This document shows positions 7,481-14,215 of a stretch of DNA of 14,293 bases, in pieces. Each line of letters opens with the position of its first letter. Positions within the stretch are counted from its first letter, which is position 1. The stretch comes from Nephromyces sp. MM_2019. Lineage: Eukaryota; Apicomplexa; Aconoidasida; Nephromycida. Where the stretch lies: NCBI GenBank assembly GCA_015657535.1, contig JADHZB010001455.1:1862-16154 (forward strand), written 5' to 3'. The notes under the pieces were generated by a model. The model was given only the letters and a program-made list of their open reading frames with translations. It was not told the DNA's origin and made no database searches. Made by a program: the position numbers and the translations under genes.

Positions 7481-7653
7481 CACAGATTAATAAGCACAAA
7501 TACACCCAAACACACAGGTTAACTTACACACACATAGATTGATACACGGCTGCACACACAGATTGACACATGCCTGTGCACGTAGATTGACAACAACACA
7601 CCCCAGATTAACGCCAACTCACAACACACACCAAAAAACCCTCCCTCCCCACA
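7481..7653 (+). promoter_or_regulatory. CA-rich upstream region with spaced GATTGA-type motifs
   Basis: Six copies of a motif close to CACACAGATTGAYA occur, with the GATT/GGTT cores at about 7485, 7517, 7537, 7561, 7585 and 7606, most 20-24 bp apart. They lie between 48 and 170 bp before the mu-adaptin ATG. A C-rich leader (CCCTCCCTCCCCACA) sits just before the start codon. The region could be the promoter and 5' UTR, or a simple satellite; the sequence does not show which. Confidence 0.45.
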
Positions 7654-9015
7654 ATGATCGATACTCTCGCCCTCCTCACACACACGGGAGAAGTCCTAAT
7701 CTCTCGTAGCTACCGAGGCGCTGTCACTCGTGTTGATGGCGTCATCTTCGCTCGCCATGTAGTCCTCACTAAGGAGCTCTCTGAGTGTCCAGTGAGAACG
7801 ATAGGATCCGTGCATTTCGCACACATTCGCAGCGGAAACATCATCTTGATGGCCAGCACACGAGATAATACGAATCTCACACACATCTTCAAGCTTCTCT
7901 ATCAGTTTGAGTTCATACTTTCCAGCTATTTCAGCCACAATTTCAACGAGAGCAACGTGAAGAAGCAGTATGCCTTAGTATATGAGCTATTGGATGAGAT
8001 TATTGATGCAGGATACCCACAGATTCTGGAGTTTGATGTTTTGAAAAACTACATATCTCAAGGAAGCGGGAAGAAGAGGATGAATCTTAACGATGGAGAG
8101 CAGCTAGAAAAGATTACAGTGCAGGCAACAGGCAGCTGCTCTTGGAGGGCTGAGGGCATCTACTATGCCAAGAATGAGGTATACATTGATGTAGTGGAGA
8201 GTGTAAATACACTGATCAGCAAGAGTGGGCAGATTCTTCGATCAGACGTAATTGGACAGATCATCGTAAAGGCAAAGCTTTCGGGGATGCCAGAGTGCAA
8301 GTTTGGGATGAATGATAAGCTGATGATGGGGAAGTCTTCATATGGAGGGGGTGGTGGGCATAGTGGGGGAAGTGGGGGGCATGGGTCGAACTCTCATCCT
8401 GGTGCGTTGGTGGCCAACTCAGCTGGAGGAATCGTGCTGGATGATTGCAAGTTTCACCAGTGTGTGCGACTCAGCTCCTTCAATCTAGATCGTACCATCA
8501 CCTTCATCCCTCCTGATAACACCTTTGAGTTGATGACTTATCGAATCAGCGAAAACGTCAGTTTACCCATCAAAGTCTTCCCAGTAGTTGAGATGAGAGG
8601 AAGAACTTTCCTAGACATTAGCATCCTCTTGAAGAGCACCTTTGGAACCTCCGTCTTTGCTAGCCCTGTAGTGGCTTCTATGGCTCTACCCCCCAACACT
8701 GCAAAGGTGACGGTTACCAAATGCACCGCTGGAAGCGCCAGATTTGATGCACACAAGGTGGGAGGGTTTGTGTGGAGAATCAAGAAGCTCGCTGGAGCTA
8801 CTGAATGTACTGTTCAAGCCACAGCTGAGTTAGTGAGTGCGTTAGATGATAAGCCGTGGGTAAGGAAGCCGATATGTCTGGACTTTCAGGTTCCAATGTA
8901 TACCGCATCGGGGGTAACTGTGAGATTTTTGAGGGTGGAGGAGAAGACGGGGTATAAGCCCATTCGATGGGTGCGATATATCTGTAAGGCAGGGAATTAT
9001 CAGCATCGTGTGTGA
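7654..9015 (+). CDS. AP2M1: AP-2 type clathrin adaptor complex, mu subunit
   Basis: 453 residues in one exon, ATG to TGA, close to the usual length of about 435. The N-terminal longin-like domain (1-135) has the family stretch ALVYELLDEIIDAGYPQ at 107-123. The C-terminal mu-homology domain (about 155-453) includes SGMPECKFGMND at 210-221, FHQCVRLSSF near 267-276, FIPPD near 284-288 and RWVRYI at 438-443. Residues that form the YxxPhi cargo pocket in animal mu2 have counterparts: Asp179 (Tyr177 in place of Phe), Lys206, Trp439 and Arg441. Thr159 (VQATG) aligns with the kinase-regulated Thr156 of mammals. The product would act with alpha, beta and sigma subunits in clathrin-coated endocytosis at the plasma membrane. 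A Gly/His/Ser-rich insert at 230-250 replaces a surface loop. AP-2 rather than AP-1 is inferred from overall similarity; AP-1 mu remains the alternative. Confidence 0.95.
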   Translation: MIDTLALLTHTGEVLISRSYRGAVTRVDGVIFARHVVLTKELSECPVRTIGSVHFAHIRSGNIILMASTRDNTNLTHIFKLLYQFEFILSSYFSHNFNESNVKKQYALVYELLDEIIDAGYPQILEFDVLKNYISQGSGKKRMNLNDGEQLEKITVQATGSCSWRAEGIYYAKNEVYIDVVESVNTLISKSGQILRSDVIGQIIVKAKLSGMPECKFGMNDKLMMGKSSYGGGGGHSGGSGGHGSNSHPGALVANSAGGIVLDDCKFHQCVRLSSFNLDRTITFIPPDNTFELMTYRISENVSLPIKVFPVVEMRGRTFLDISILLKSTFGTSVFASPVVASMALPPNTAKVTVTKCTAGSARFDAHKVGGFVWRIKKLAGATECTVQATAELVSALDDKPWVRKPICLDFQVPMYTASGVTVRFLRVEEKTGYKPIRWVRYICKAGNYQHRV

Positions 9016-9221
9016 GAGGTAAGGGGGGGGTGGTGGGGGGTGATGCCCTGAGTGTAGTTTGGTTGTGCATATGTTTACTTTCGTGTATGTATTTTCTTGT
9101 GTGTGTGCGTATTTGCTTGTGTGTTTGTGTACTTCTTCAGCGCGTGTGTGTAATTTTTTTGTGTGGACTTCTCTGTGTGTGCTGTGTTGGAGCGTCGTGT
9201 ATAAGATGTGTTTGCGTACAG
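9016..9221 (+). other. TG-rich 3' flank of mu-adaptin
   Basis: G-rich just after the stop (AAGGGGGGGGTGGTGGGGGG), then TG-rich with T runs, ending in GTTTGCGTACAG, a possible acceptor. It probably contains the 3' UTR; no clear polyadenylation signal was seen. Confidence 0.5.
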
Positions 9222-9237
9222 TATATCCCACGAGGTT

Positions 9238-9372
9238 ATGACTGGATACTTCCCAAGAAAGAAGTTTTTGAAGACGCTCTTCTTGAGCATGTCAATGATT
9301 ACTGGTAGTGCTGCTGCTGATTCTTCAAGCTGTGTGATTGATGATTTCGGCTACTGCTTCATCACCTGCTCA
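9238..9372 (+). CDS. Candidate first exon of a secreted or anchored protein
   Basis: ATG at 9238 opens a 45-codon exon, MTGYFPRKKFLKTLF then LSMSMITGSAAADSS and SCVIDDFGYCFITCS, ending at a consensus donor GTAAGT (9373). The start looks like a signal peptide: basic n-region, apolar core, small residues (GSAAA) before a polar, cysteine-bearing sequence with three Cys in 13 residues. A TG-repeat intron follows. A possible phase-0 continuation is the exon after TTTGTCAG near 9636 (VCIQRLLRF), ending at TAG near 9702. In another frame the same DNA, 9222-9308, reads YIPRGYDWILPKKEVFEDAL then LEHVNDYW and TAG after the GCGTACAG acceptor, which also looks coding. Only one is likely to be real; the ATG plus GTAAGT favour the secreted model slightly. 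Confidence 0.35.
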
Positions 9373-9389
9373 GTAAGTTACCTCATAAG

Positions 9390-9390
<1 letters not shown>

Positions 9391-9420
<30 letters not shown>
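9391..9420 (+). repeat. (GT)n microsatellite
   Basis: A run of about 14 GT units directly after the GTAAGT donor region. A second run of about 12 units lies at 9578-9601. Confidence 0.95.
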
Positions 9421-9421
<1 letters not shown>

Positions 9422-9475
9422 CTAGCACTCCTTAGTAGGTTGATCGTGTGTGCTGTTCGCGCAGGTATAAATAAG

Positions 9476-9892
9476 TTGGCTTCGTATATGCATGTTATTG
9501 GTGCATATGCACATAGATTGGTTGGCTTTGTGTGTATGTATCATTCGCTTGACACCCACATTTAGGTACCTTGGCTTTGTGTGTGTGTGTGTGTGTGTGT
9601 ATGTGTGTATATTGGTGTGTGTGTATTATTTGTCAGGTATGCATACAGAGATTGCTAAGATTTCTGTGTGTTATTTTTCAGGTGCACACGTACGTGGGTA
9701 GTTAGGCTGTATGTGTGTATTAGTAGTTTAGCACACACCCTAGGCTTTGTGCATTATTAATATTCATCGAGAGACACACACGCAGTTAGCTACGGTTTAT
9801 ATGTGTATTATTCTTGCACACGCACACATTTAGATAGCCTGGCTTTGTGTATGTGCATTTTTCTTGATTACCCCGCCTATATTGGTAGCTCT
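9476..9892 (+). repeat. Degenerate 46-50 bp tandem repeat with self-complementary units
   Basis: About seven diverged copies begin with TTGGCTTTGTGTGTATGTG or a close variant near 9476, 9523, 9572, 9702, 9740, 9794 and 9839. Most continue with an ATTATTCTTG-like middle and a CACACACATTTAGRTASC-like end; the third copy is expanded by a GT run and extra sequence. Because each unit has TGTGTG on its left and CACACA on its right, single units could fold as imperfect hairpins with an AT-rich loop. Confidence 0.6.
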
Positions 9893-10045
9893 ATCCTAGT
9901 GTGTGTATACATAAAAGCAGGGTAGAACTTTTTTTCGTAATATAAAGGCGCCGATCATTTTGCTTGTGATCTAGTATATTTTAGAGGGATGCCGCAGTTC
10001 GATGTTTGCTCTTACTAGAGTATCTGTGTGTGTGCGTGCGCGTGT
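9893..10045 (+). other. AT-rich spacer
   Basis: No coding evidence. Contains ATATAAAGG near 9940 (TATA-like), several possible acceptor AGs near 9990-10020, and then a TGTGTGTGCGTGCGCGTG run. Confidence 0.35.
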
Positions 10046-10134
10046 TCTGAAGGGGTTCCCGCACTTAGAATCACTGGGGTTTGCCGAGGAATCCGATCGT
10101 CAAACTTAGTCGAGTTATTATCTCAATCACTATG
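10046..10134 (+). CDS. Weak exon candidate, frame and strand ambiguous
   Basis: The forward frame reads SEGVPALRITGVCRGIRSS then NLVELLSQSL before GTCTGT. It is not low-complexity, unlike its TG-rich surroundings. However, a second forward frame (PRNPIVKLSRVIISITM) and a reverse frame (IVIEIITRLSLTIGFLGKP, after a CGCACATACAG acceptor, ending in TGA) are also open. This is a non-repetitive island of about 90 bp that may be an exon; its frame is unresolved. Confidence 0.22.
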
Positions 10135-10458
10135 GTCTGTATGTGCGTGTGTGCTGTGTGTGTGCGCGCGTTTACGTGTGTGTACGTTGTGTGTGTGTGT
10201 GTGTACGTTGTGTGTACGCTTTGCGTCTTTGTTTGCGTGCGTTTCGTGTCTGTACGTTGTGTGTGTGTTTGCTCATTTTGTCTGCATGTGTCTGCGTTTG
10301 CTTGCCTGTTCTTTCTTGTGTGCACGCATGTCTATGGGCTCTGTGTGTCGTTTATGCGCAAATATGCAGCGTGTGTGTGCGCACGTTTGTTTGTCTTCTC
10401 CATCATCCCACGGACTTGTAGTTTTAACAAATAGCCTCATTGTTTTGGCGCATTTACC
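10135..10458 (+). other. TG-rich low-complexity sequence
   Basis: Alternating TGTGTG, TGCGTG and CGTTTG words keep several forward frames open with Cys/Val-rich translations. These are treated as repeat artefacts, not genes. A possible short terminal exon (LTNSLIVLAHLP, TAA 10460-10462) follows the TTGTAG at about 10425. Confidence 0.5.
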
Positions 10459-10508
10459 TTAAAAATCGTCAGTATCCAATCCCATAAGATATGAATGTAC
10501 GTACGCTG
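10459..10508 (-). CDS. Weak reverse-strand terminal exon candidate
   Basis: On the reverse strand CGCACACACCAG precedes about 50 bases. One frame reads YVHSYLMGLDTDDF and stops at TAA (10461-10459); another is open through to a GTAAAT donor (RTYIHILWDWILTIFK, phase 0 at both ends). The flanking CA-rich forward sequence is TG-rich in this sense, as seen in the ANP32 introns. Confidence 0.2.
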
Positions 10509-11002
10509 GTGTGTGCGAATATAAGAGCAGCACATCCTGCCCCTAAAGACACACATATGAGAGCACACACACGCATCTAGACAGAATCGCACAGAAGACC
10601 AGCTAAAATCACATCCCCACCCATACACACATAATCACAGAAACCCATAGCACATCCACACCCCCACTACCACGTCTATATACACTCCCAAACGCACTCC
10701 CACACACACCCACACCCATACACACTCCCACACCATGTCACATTCGCACCCATACACACACTTGCATACCCGCTTCCCCGCCCACACACACATCCGCCCA
10801 CCGACCCACGCGCACCCCCACCACCGAACACACGTCACATATTTCATCCACACGTGCCCACCCCATATTCATACACGTTCTTTCGCGTGCACACAAACAC
10901 ACAAGTCATCCTCAGTGTAGCTACACCGAAGTGTCTCACATTTTGAAGTGAAGATTTTTTTCTTGAGAGCAGACGAGGGAAGCTACTACCTAGTAATATA
11001 CA
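10509..11002. other. CA-rich low-complexity region, then AT-rich sequence
   Basis: 10540-10910 is dominated by CACACA, CCCACAC and CATACAC words with no stable unit; the reverse strand yields Val/Trp/Cys-rich frames that follow from this bias. 10920-11002 is more complex but shows no coding frame. Confidence 0.6.
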
Positions 11003-11014
11003 GTGTATGTACAC
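11003..11014. repeat. GTGTATGTACAC element
   Basis: One of the five exact GTGTAYGTACAC copies, preceded by ATATACA and followed by CGAGAAATGCG. A related GTACGTACACATAC lies at 11092-11105, giving two such sites within 90 bp upstream of the forward open frame at 11190. Confidence 0.6.
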
Positions 11015-11186
11015 CGAGAAATGCGCGCAACACACACTTCCAGTGGAATTTAATCTTCAGCATACTTACACCACAATGCGAGCGTATATAAGTACGTACA
11101 CATACACTAAATGAGGGCAACTTGAGGATTCCCCCCAAAAGTTGAGGATTTCTTCACTTAAAAACTCCAGAGGATGATGTTTTCAG
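11015..11186. other. Noncoding spacer with a small direct repeat
   Basis: Contains GTTGAGGATTTC at 11142 and the similar CTTGAGGATTCC at 11121, about 21 bp apart and separated by C and A runs. No exon is seen. Confidence 0.35.
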
Positions 11187-11300
11187 AGTATGAAGAAGAT
11201 GAAACTGGAGTCTGAAGATCGTAAGTTTTTGAGATTAAAGAAACGAGTAGAAGATGAAGAAATAATTCCATCGCTAATTGAATGCTCTGCCAGTAGTTAA
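11187..11300 (+). CDS. Candidate charged terminal exon or small ORF
   Basis: After GATGTTTTCAG the frame reads S then ATG at 11190, MKKMKLESEDRKFLRLKKRV then EDEEIIPSLIECSASS, ending at TAA 11298-11300. The composition (Lys/Glu/Arg/Leu) is strongly protein-like and resembles a nuclear or coiled-coil segment. A consensus-like GTAAGT occurs inside it near 11220 and could splice the frame after SED. No family is recognised. The reverse strand is open too but hydrophobic and less convincing. Confidence 0.35.
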   Translation, partial: SMKKMKLESEDRKFLRLKKRVEDEEIIPSLIECSASS

Positions 11301-11521
11301 AGAGAAGAATTCGCAGAGGGGATATATCGAGATGAGCACAAAATACGTGACTTCCACACACACGAGAGGCGTACACGATATTCACACACACACTTAGGCA
11401 GGCAAAAAATGGAAAAATAAAACACACACACATATACACACACATCAGGGGAAGCACACAAGCAAAAACTCATAAATATACATAAAAGGGCAACAAAACG
11501 CACCCACACTCACACACATAA
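11301..11521. other. CA-rich spacer or intron
   Basis: Frequent CACACACA and ACATATACACACACA words and A-rich stretches; no exon evidence. Confidence 0.5.
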
Positions 11522-11899
11522 ACTCAGACACACGGCTATTTTCCTCCCTCTGAAGGATATCCACTTAAAAAGCAGCGAATCGAAAAGCGTATGAAGAGGG
11601 AATATTCCACACGCCTGTGATATAAAGCCATCTAGGGCTGCCCTTTAATGAGGCATTTGATGAAGCTGTCGATTCGAATCATCATTTTCTCCTTCAGCTT
11701 CATCATTGTCTTCTTCTTCTGATAAAAGTCAAACAAGCAGCGAAGCAGTCCATAGCATACACGCACACAGCGAAGCTATTGAAGAAGGGTTTCCATGACA
11801 AGGAAAAAAGATAGAGCATTTGAAGACGAGGAAGAAGAGCACACAAAAGATGAGGAGGAAGGAGTAGGAAGGTGTAGAAACATCACTTTTCTTCAATGA
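11522..11899 (+). CDS. Three short charged open frames, split or decayed gene
   Basis: Three forward frames follow one another with stops between them. 11522-11620 reads GYFPPSEGYPLKKQRIEKRM then KREYSTRL, TGA. 11664-11798 is Ser-rich: FESSFSPSASSLSSSSDKSQ then TSSEAVHSIHAHSEAIEEG, TGA. 11795-11899 starts with ATG: MTRKKDRAFEDEEEEHTKDE then EEGVGRCRNITFLQ, TGA. Their basic, Ser-rich and acidic content looks like pieces of one nuclear protein. The alternatives are exons with unresolved splice sites or a frameshifted pseudogene. A reverse-strand exon competes at 11645-11718. Confidence 0.25.
11645..11718 (-). CDS. Competing acidic terminal exon on the reverse strand
   Basis: On the reverse strand GTTTGACTTTTATCAG is a strong acceptor. 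After two leftover bases it is followed by EEDNDEAEGENDDSNRQLHQ then MPH and TAA (11647-11645). An upstream reverse frame from ATG at 11911 (MNTSSLKKSDVSTPSYSF, then an apolar stretch) could be the preceding exon, but the donor tested (GTGTGCG near 11768) gives the wrong phase. Confidence 0.25.
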
Positions 11900-12192
11900 A
11901 GATGTATTCATGTGAAGGACTCAACACACACAAAATGTATACAGTAGATGCACGCAAAAAGAGAGATATGCGCACACCAATAGATACATACCAAGAGGTA
12001 TACACCGATGCATACAAGCCACATCATGCACACTACAAAGATTAAGCACCCCATGCACACAGCAAGCACTCCAAACACACACTATGCACAACACACACCA
12101 CACGCAGACTGCACACCACGCGCACGCACTATGCACAGCACTCACGCGCAACACGTGACACATACCACACACACACATGAGCTCAAAATACA
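11900..12192. other. CA-rich low-complexity region 3' of ANP32
   Basis: Dense CACAC, ATGCACAC and CACGCAC words from about 11925 to 12185. As ANP32 is transcribed leftward, this is its TG-rich 3' flank in the sense direction, matching the TG-rich flank after mu-adaptin. Confidence 0.5.
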
Positions 12193-13412
12193 CTAGAAAA
12201 GCAGCTTAAAGATCTCACCGTCAATTTCCTCATCTTCATCCTCTTCTCCAGGCTCAAACTCTTCATCATCATCATCATCATCCCTTTCGCTGTAGTCTTT
12301 TTCATAGAAATCCTTCAAAGTTGGTCCGTCTTCTCCCTCATCATCCTCTTCCTCATATTCTATATGAAGGTAAATGCAAGCGAAAAACTTCAAAGATACT
12401 CACACACAGACGCAAGACTAGGCTGAATTGCACTTCCACACACACACACATTAACTTTTAATGTCGCTTCCAGCCCCACGCACACAAAACTACCTTCCAT
12501 TGTCACTTCCTACTCCACACATTTAAAGTTGCCTCCCACCCCGCACAAACACACACAAGACTACCTTCTTCGACATCATCTTCTCCATCATGCTCATTTC
12601 CCATTCTATCCACAGCATCCAGAATCTGCAGTTTCGGCAAGCATTCCAGCAGCTTCTCGCGGTAACTAGGAATCTCAGTAACAGGGTTTAGCTCCAATCC
12701 CAAATGAGTAAGGAAAGGCAGGAATTTCTGCGAGAACACACACACACACAAAGTCATGCTCATTCTGTATGATACACGAATGTACCTACACTCAAAAATG
12801 CTTGAAATATATATAATAAGGACCTCCTTTATGGCAGCTACACATATAATGATAGAGGGGGGGTATCGTCAAAACATATGCAAACATGCATTCCGGCTAG
12901 TTAAGCACACCCTCCAAATCCTTAATAAACCCAGTCACACACCGCCCCATACAAGCTCATCCCCTCTACAAGTATTCTCCCGACACATAAAGTACGCTCC
13001 CAACACATTCCCAGCCACCCACCCCCCACCCACCAAAGCACCTAGATCATCAAAAGTCTTGAAAAAATTGCCCCCCAGCTCTAGTCTCTTCAGGTTTGGA
13101 AACCTCGTAACTAACGCGTCTATCCCCCAACTCAAGTGATTATCAGTAGCTTCAAAGGTTCTCAATGAGGGAATCTGTGGGAAGCCCACCAAAGAGCATA
13201 AACCCGTCTGATTGCAAGAGAGTTTCGTTAGATTAGGAAACTGAAGGAGGAGGTTAGCATCAGAGGCGGTAACATCACGAAACTTCCTTCCATCGAGGAC
13301 GAGTGTCGTAACTAAAGCAGCGGGATCTTCAGCCGATTGTTGCTGAGGATCGAGTTGAAGATTCGTCTCAAAGGCTTTGAGGCGGTCTCTGATTGCTTGC
13401 TCGAGGGGGGTG
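12193..13412 (-). CDS. ANP32: ANP32-family acidic leucine-rich nuclear phosphoprotein
   Basis: Three reverse-strand exons: 13412-13034, 12727-12565 and 12359-12193. Donor and acceptor phases match at both introns (phase 0 TTG|GTGGGT to TTCTCGCAG; phase 1 G|GTAGTC to CTTCATATAG), giving about 235 residues, near the family's usual 250. LRR units include FPNLTKLSCNQTG, IPSLRTFEATDNHLS and FPNLKRLELGGNFF; the C-terminal cap is NPVTEIPSYREKLLECLPKL then QILDAVDRMGNE, the ANP32 signature, followed by a long Asp/Glu tail (SERDDDDDDEEFEPGEEDED). Family members bind histones and PP2A and shuttle between nucleus and cytoplasm; these roles are known for animals and inferred here. The first exon is unresolved: the first codon of 13412 is split, so a short upstream exon carries the ATG. 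Candidates are MENSGS at 13935 (phase 2, exact fit) or MCTLFR at 13521 with an acceptor at CCTCGAG. Confidence 0.88.
12366..12564 (-). other. ANP32 intron 2 with CA-rich repeats
   Basis: CA-rich on the forward strand, i.e. TG-rich in the transcript. It contains a roughly 45-60 bp imperfect repeat of CACACACA / GCTTCCAGCCCCACGC / CTACCTTC-like segments seen near 12433, 12467 and 12511, related to the exon-intron junction sequence ACTACCTTC at 12560. Confidence 0.5.
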
Positions 13413-13769
13413 CTGAGGGGTGGGAGAGGGGGGGGTGGGGGGTTAGCTGGAGTGGAGATGTGTGGCGAGGAGTGGTGGGGGGGTTGATTCGGTGCACGTA
13501 TACTCGAAAAAGAGTGCACATGTGTGGAGGGGTTGATTCGGTGTACGTACACTAGAGGAGTGTGAAAGGCTGAAAGCGAGCAATTACCAAGGTAAGCAAA
13601 CCTCCGAGGTTGGAGAAGATAAGTTTCTCAGAACGCTTTCGACTTCGTTAAAAGAAACTTAATACAAGCTATATGATATACACACACATACATACACCAT
13701 AGCATAAGGAAACCCACACATAAGCAATTACACCTACACACACACAATCACGCGCACACTTTTGCACAC
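13413..13769. promoter_or_regulatory. Region between the ANP32 gene and the bS21-like frame
   Basis: G-rich near 13410-13480 (reverse strand: a long C/T tract forming the ANP32 acceptor). Two copies of a block GGTTGATTCGGTGYACGTAYAC start 49 bp apart (13482 and 13531), each containing the palindromic element. 13560-13680 is AT-rich and 13680-13769 CA-rich. The ANP32 gene reads left and the bS21-like frame reads right, so this may be a shared upstream region, or an ANP32 first intron if its start lies at 13935. Confidence 0.4.
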
Positions 13770-13919
13770 ATGTACGCAGACATGCACACATTTGCATACG
13801 CATGCTTATGCATGCATACATATATATACATATACACACGCACACCACCTAATCCTTCCCTCATCATTTTACATAAAAAGCAAGCCATAGTTTCATTTTT
13901 TAACCATACACACACCTGC
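13770..13919 (+). other. CA/TA-rich sequence before the bS21-like frame
   Basis: Contains CATGCACAC and TGCATGCATACATATATATACATATACACACG words and an A/T-rich block. It is open in the bS21-like frame with a His/Tyr/Ile-rich translation, more likely leader or intron than protein. Confidence 0.4.
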
Positions 13920-14180
13920 TTCCGGAGTTCTCCATCTTCAAATAGCACACGAGAAAACACTGTAGATCGAAAGAGAAGCTTTCAGACTTGCCAACAGCCG
14001 ATAAAGGCAAAAGGTTACGATATACTGAGAAAAACAGCGAAAACTCGCGATTATCTCAAGAAACCTGAGAAGAGGGAGATGATCAAAAGATATGCGAGGC
14101 ACAAAGAGAGGGCGAGAGAGAGACATAATATTTCACACACCAAGAAACACAATATTTCACACACATACCGAGAGACATAA
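13920..14180 (+). CDS. Mitochondrial bS21-like ribosomal protein
   Basis: The forward frame from about 13920 reads FRSSPSSNSTRENTVDRKRS then FQTCQQPIKAKGYDILRK, TAKTRDYLKKPEKREMIKRY and ARHKERARER, ending at TAA 14178-14180. The pattern of a GxxIL turn, R-x-Y-x-K-P, then a run of Lys/Arg-rich helix is that of bacterial S21 and its mitochondrial homologue MRPS21, where the protein binds the small-subunit rRNA platform. The bS21 core would be about residues ENTVD to RARER, near the normal 60-70. The start is unclear: the frame stays open upstream to an ATG at 13770, but that part is CA-repeat derived; an acceptor at TTCCGGAG (13927) is another option. The last 18 or so residues (HNISHTKKHNISHTYRET) come from a tandem repeat. 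The family call is by eye only. Confidence 0.42.
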   Translation, partial: FRSSPSSNSTRENTVDRKRSFQTCQQPIKAKGYDILRKTAKTRDYLKKPEKREMIKRYARHKERARERHNISHTKKHNISHTYRET

Positions 14181-14215
14181 TATTTCATACACACCAAGAG
14201 ACAATATTTCACACG
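14127..14215 (+). repeat. Four tandem copies of an AATATTTCACACAC unit
   Basis: Copies start at 14127, 14151, 14179 and 14203, i.e. 24, 28 and 24 bp apart, each AATATTTCAYACAC followed by CCAAGARACA or a variant. The third copy supplies the TAA stop of the bS21-like frame. The unit shares its TTTCACACAC and AAGAGA cores with the repeat at 5559-5664. Confidence 0.85.

Noticed and set aside
7696..7938. Reverse frames inside mu-adaptin
   Set aside because: Antisense shadows of a conserved coding region.
10635..10853. Reverse-strand Trp/Val/Cys-rich frame
   Set aside because: Derived from CCCACACAC-type low complexity.
11668..11685. CGATTCGAATC resembling a tRNA T-loop
   Set aside because: No A-box, D-arm or acceptor stem is found upstream; it lies in a Ser-rich open frame.
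13312..13552. Pro-rich N-terminal extension of ANP32
   Set aside because: It has no in-frame ATG and its C/T tract ends in CCCCTCAG, a better fit to a 3' splice site than to protein.
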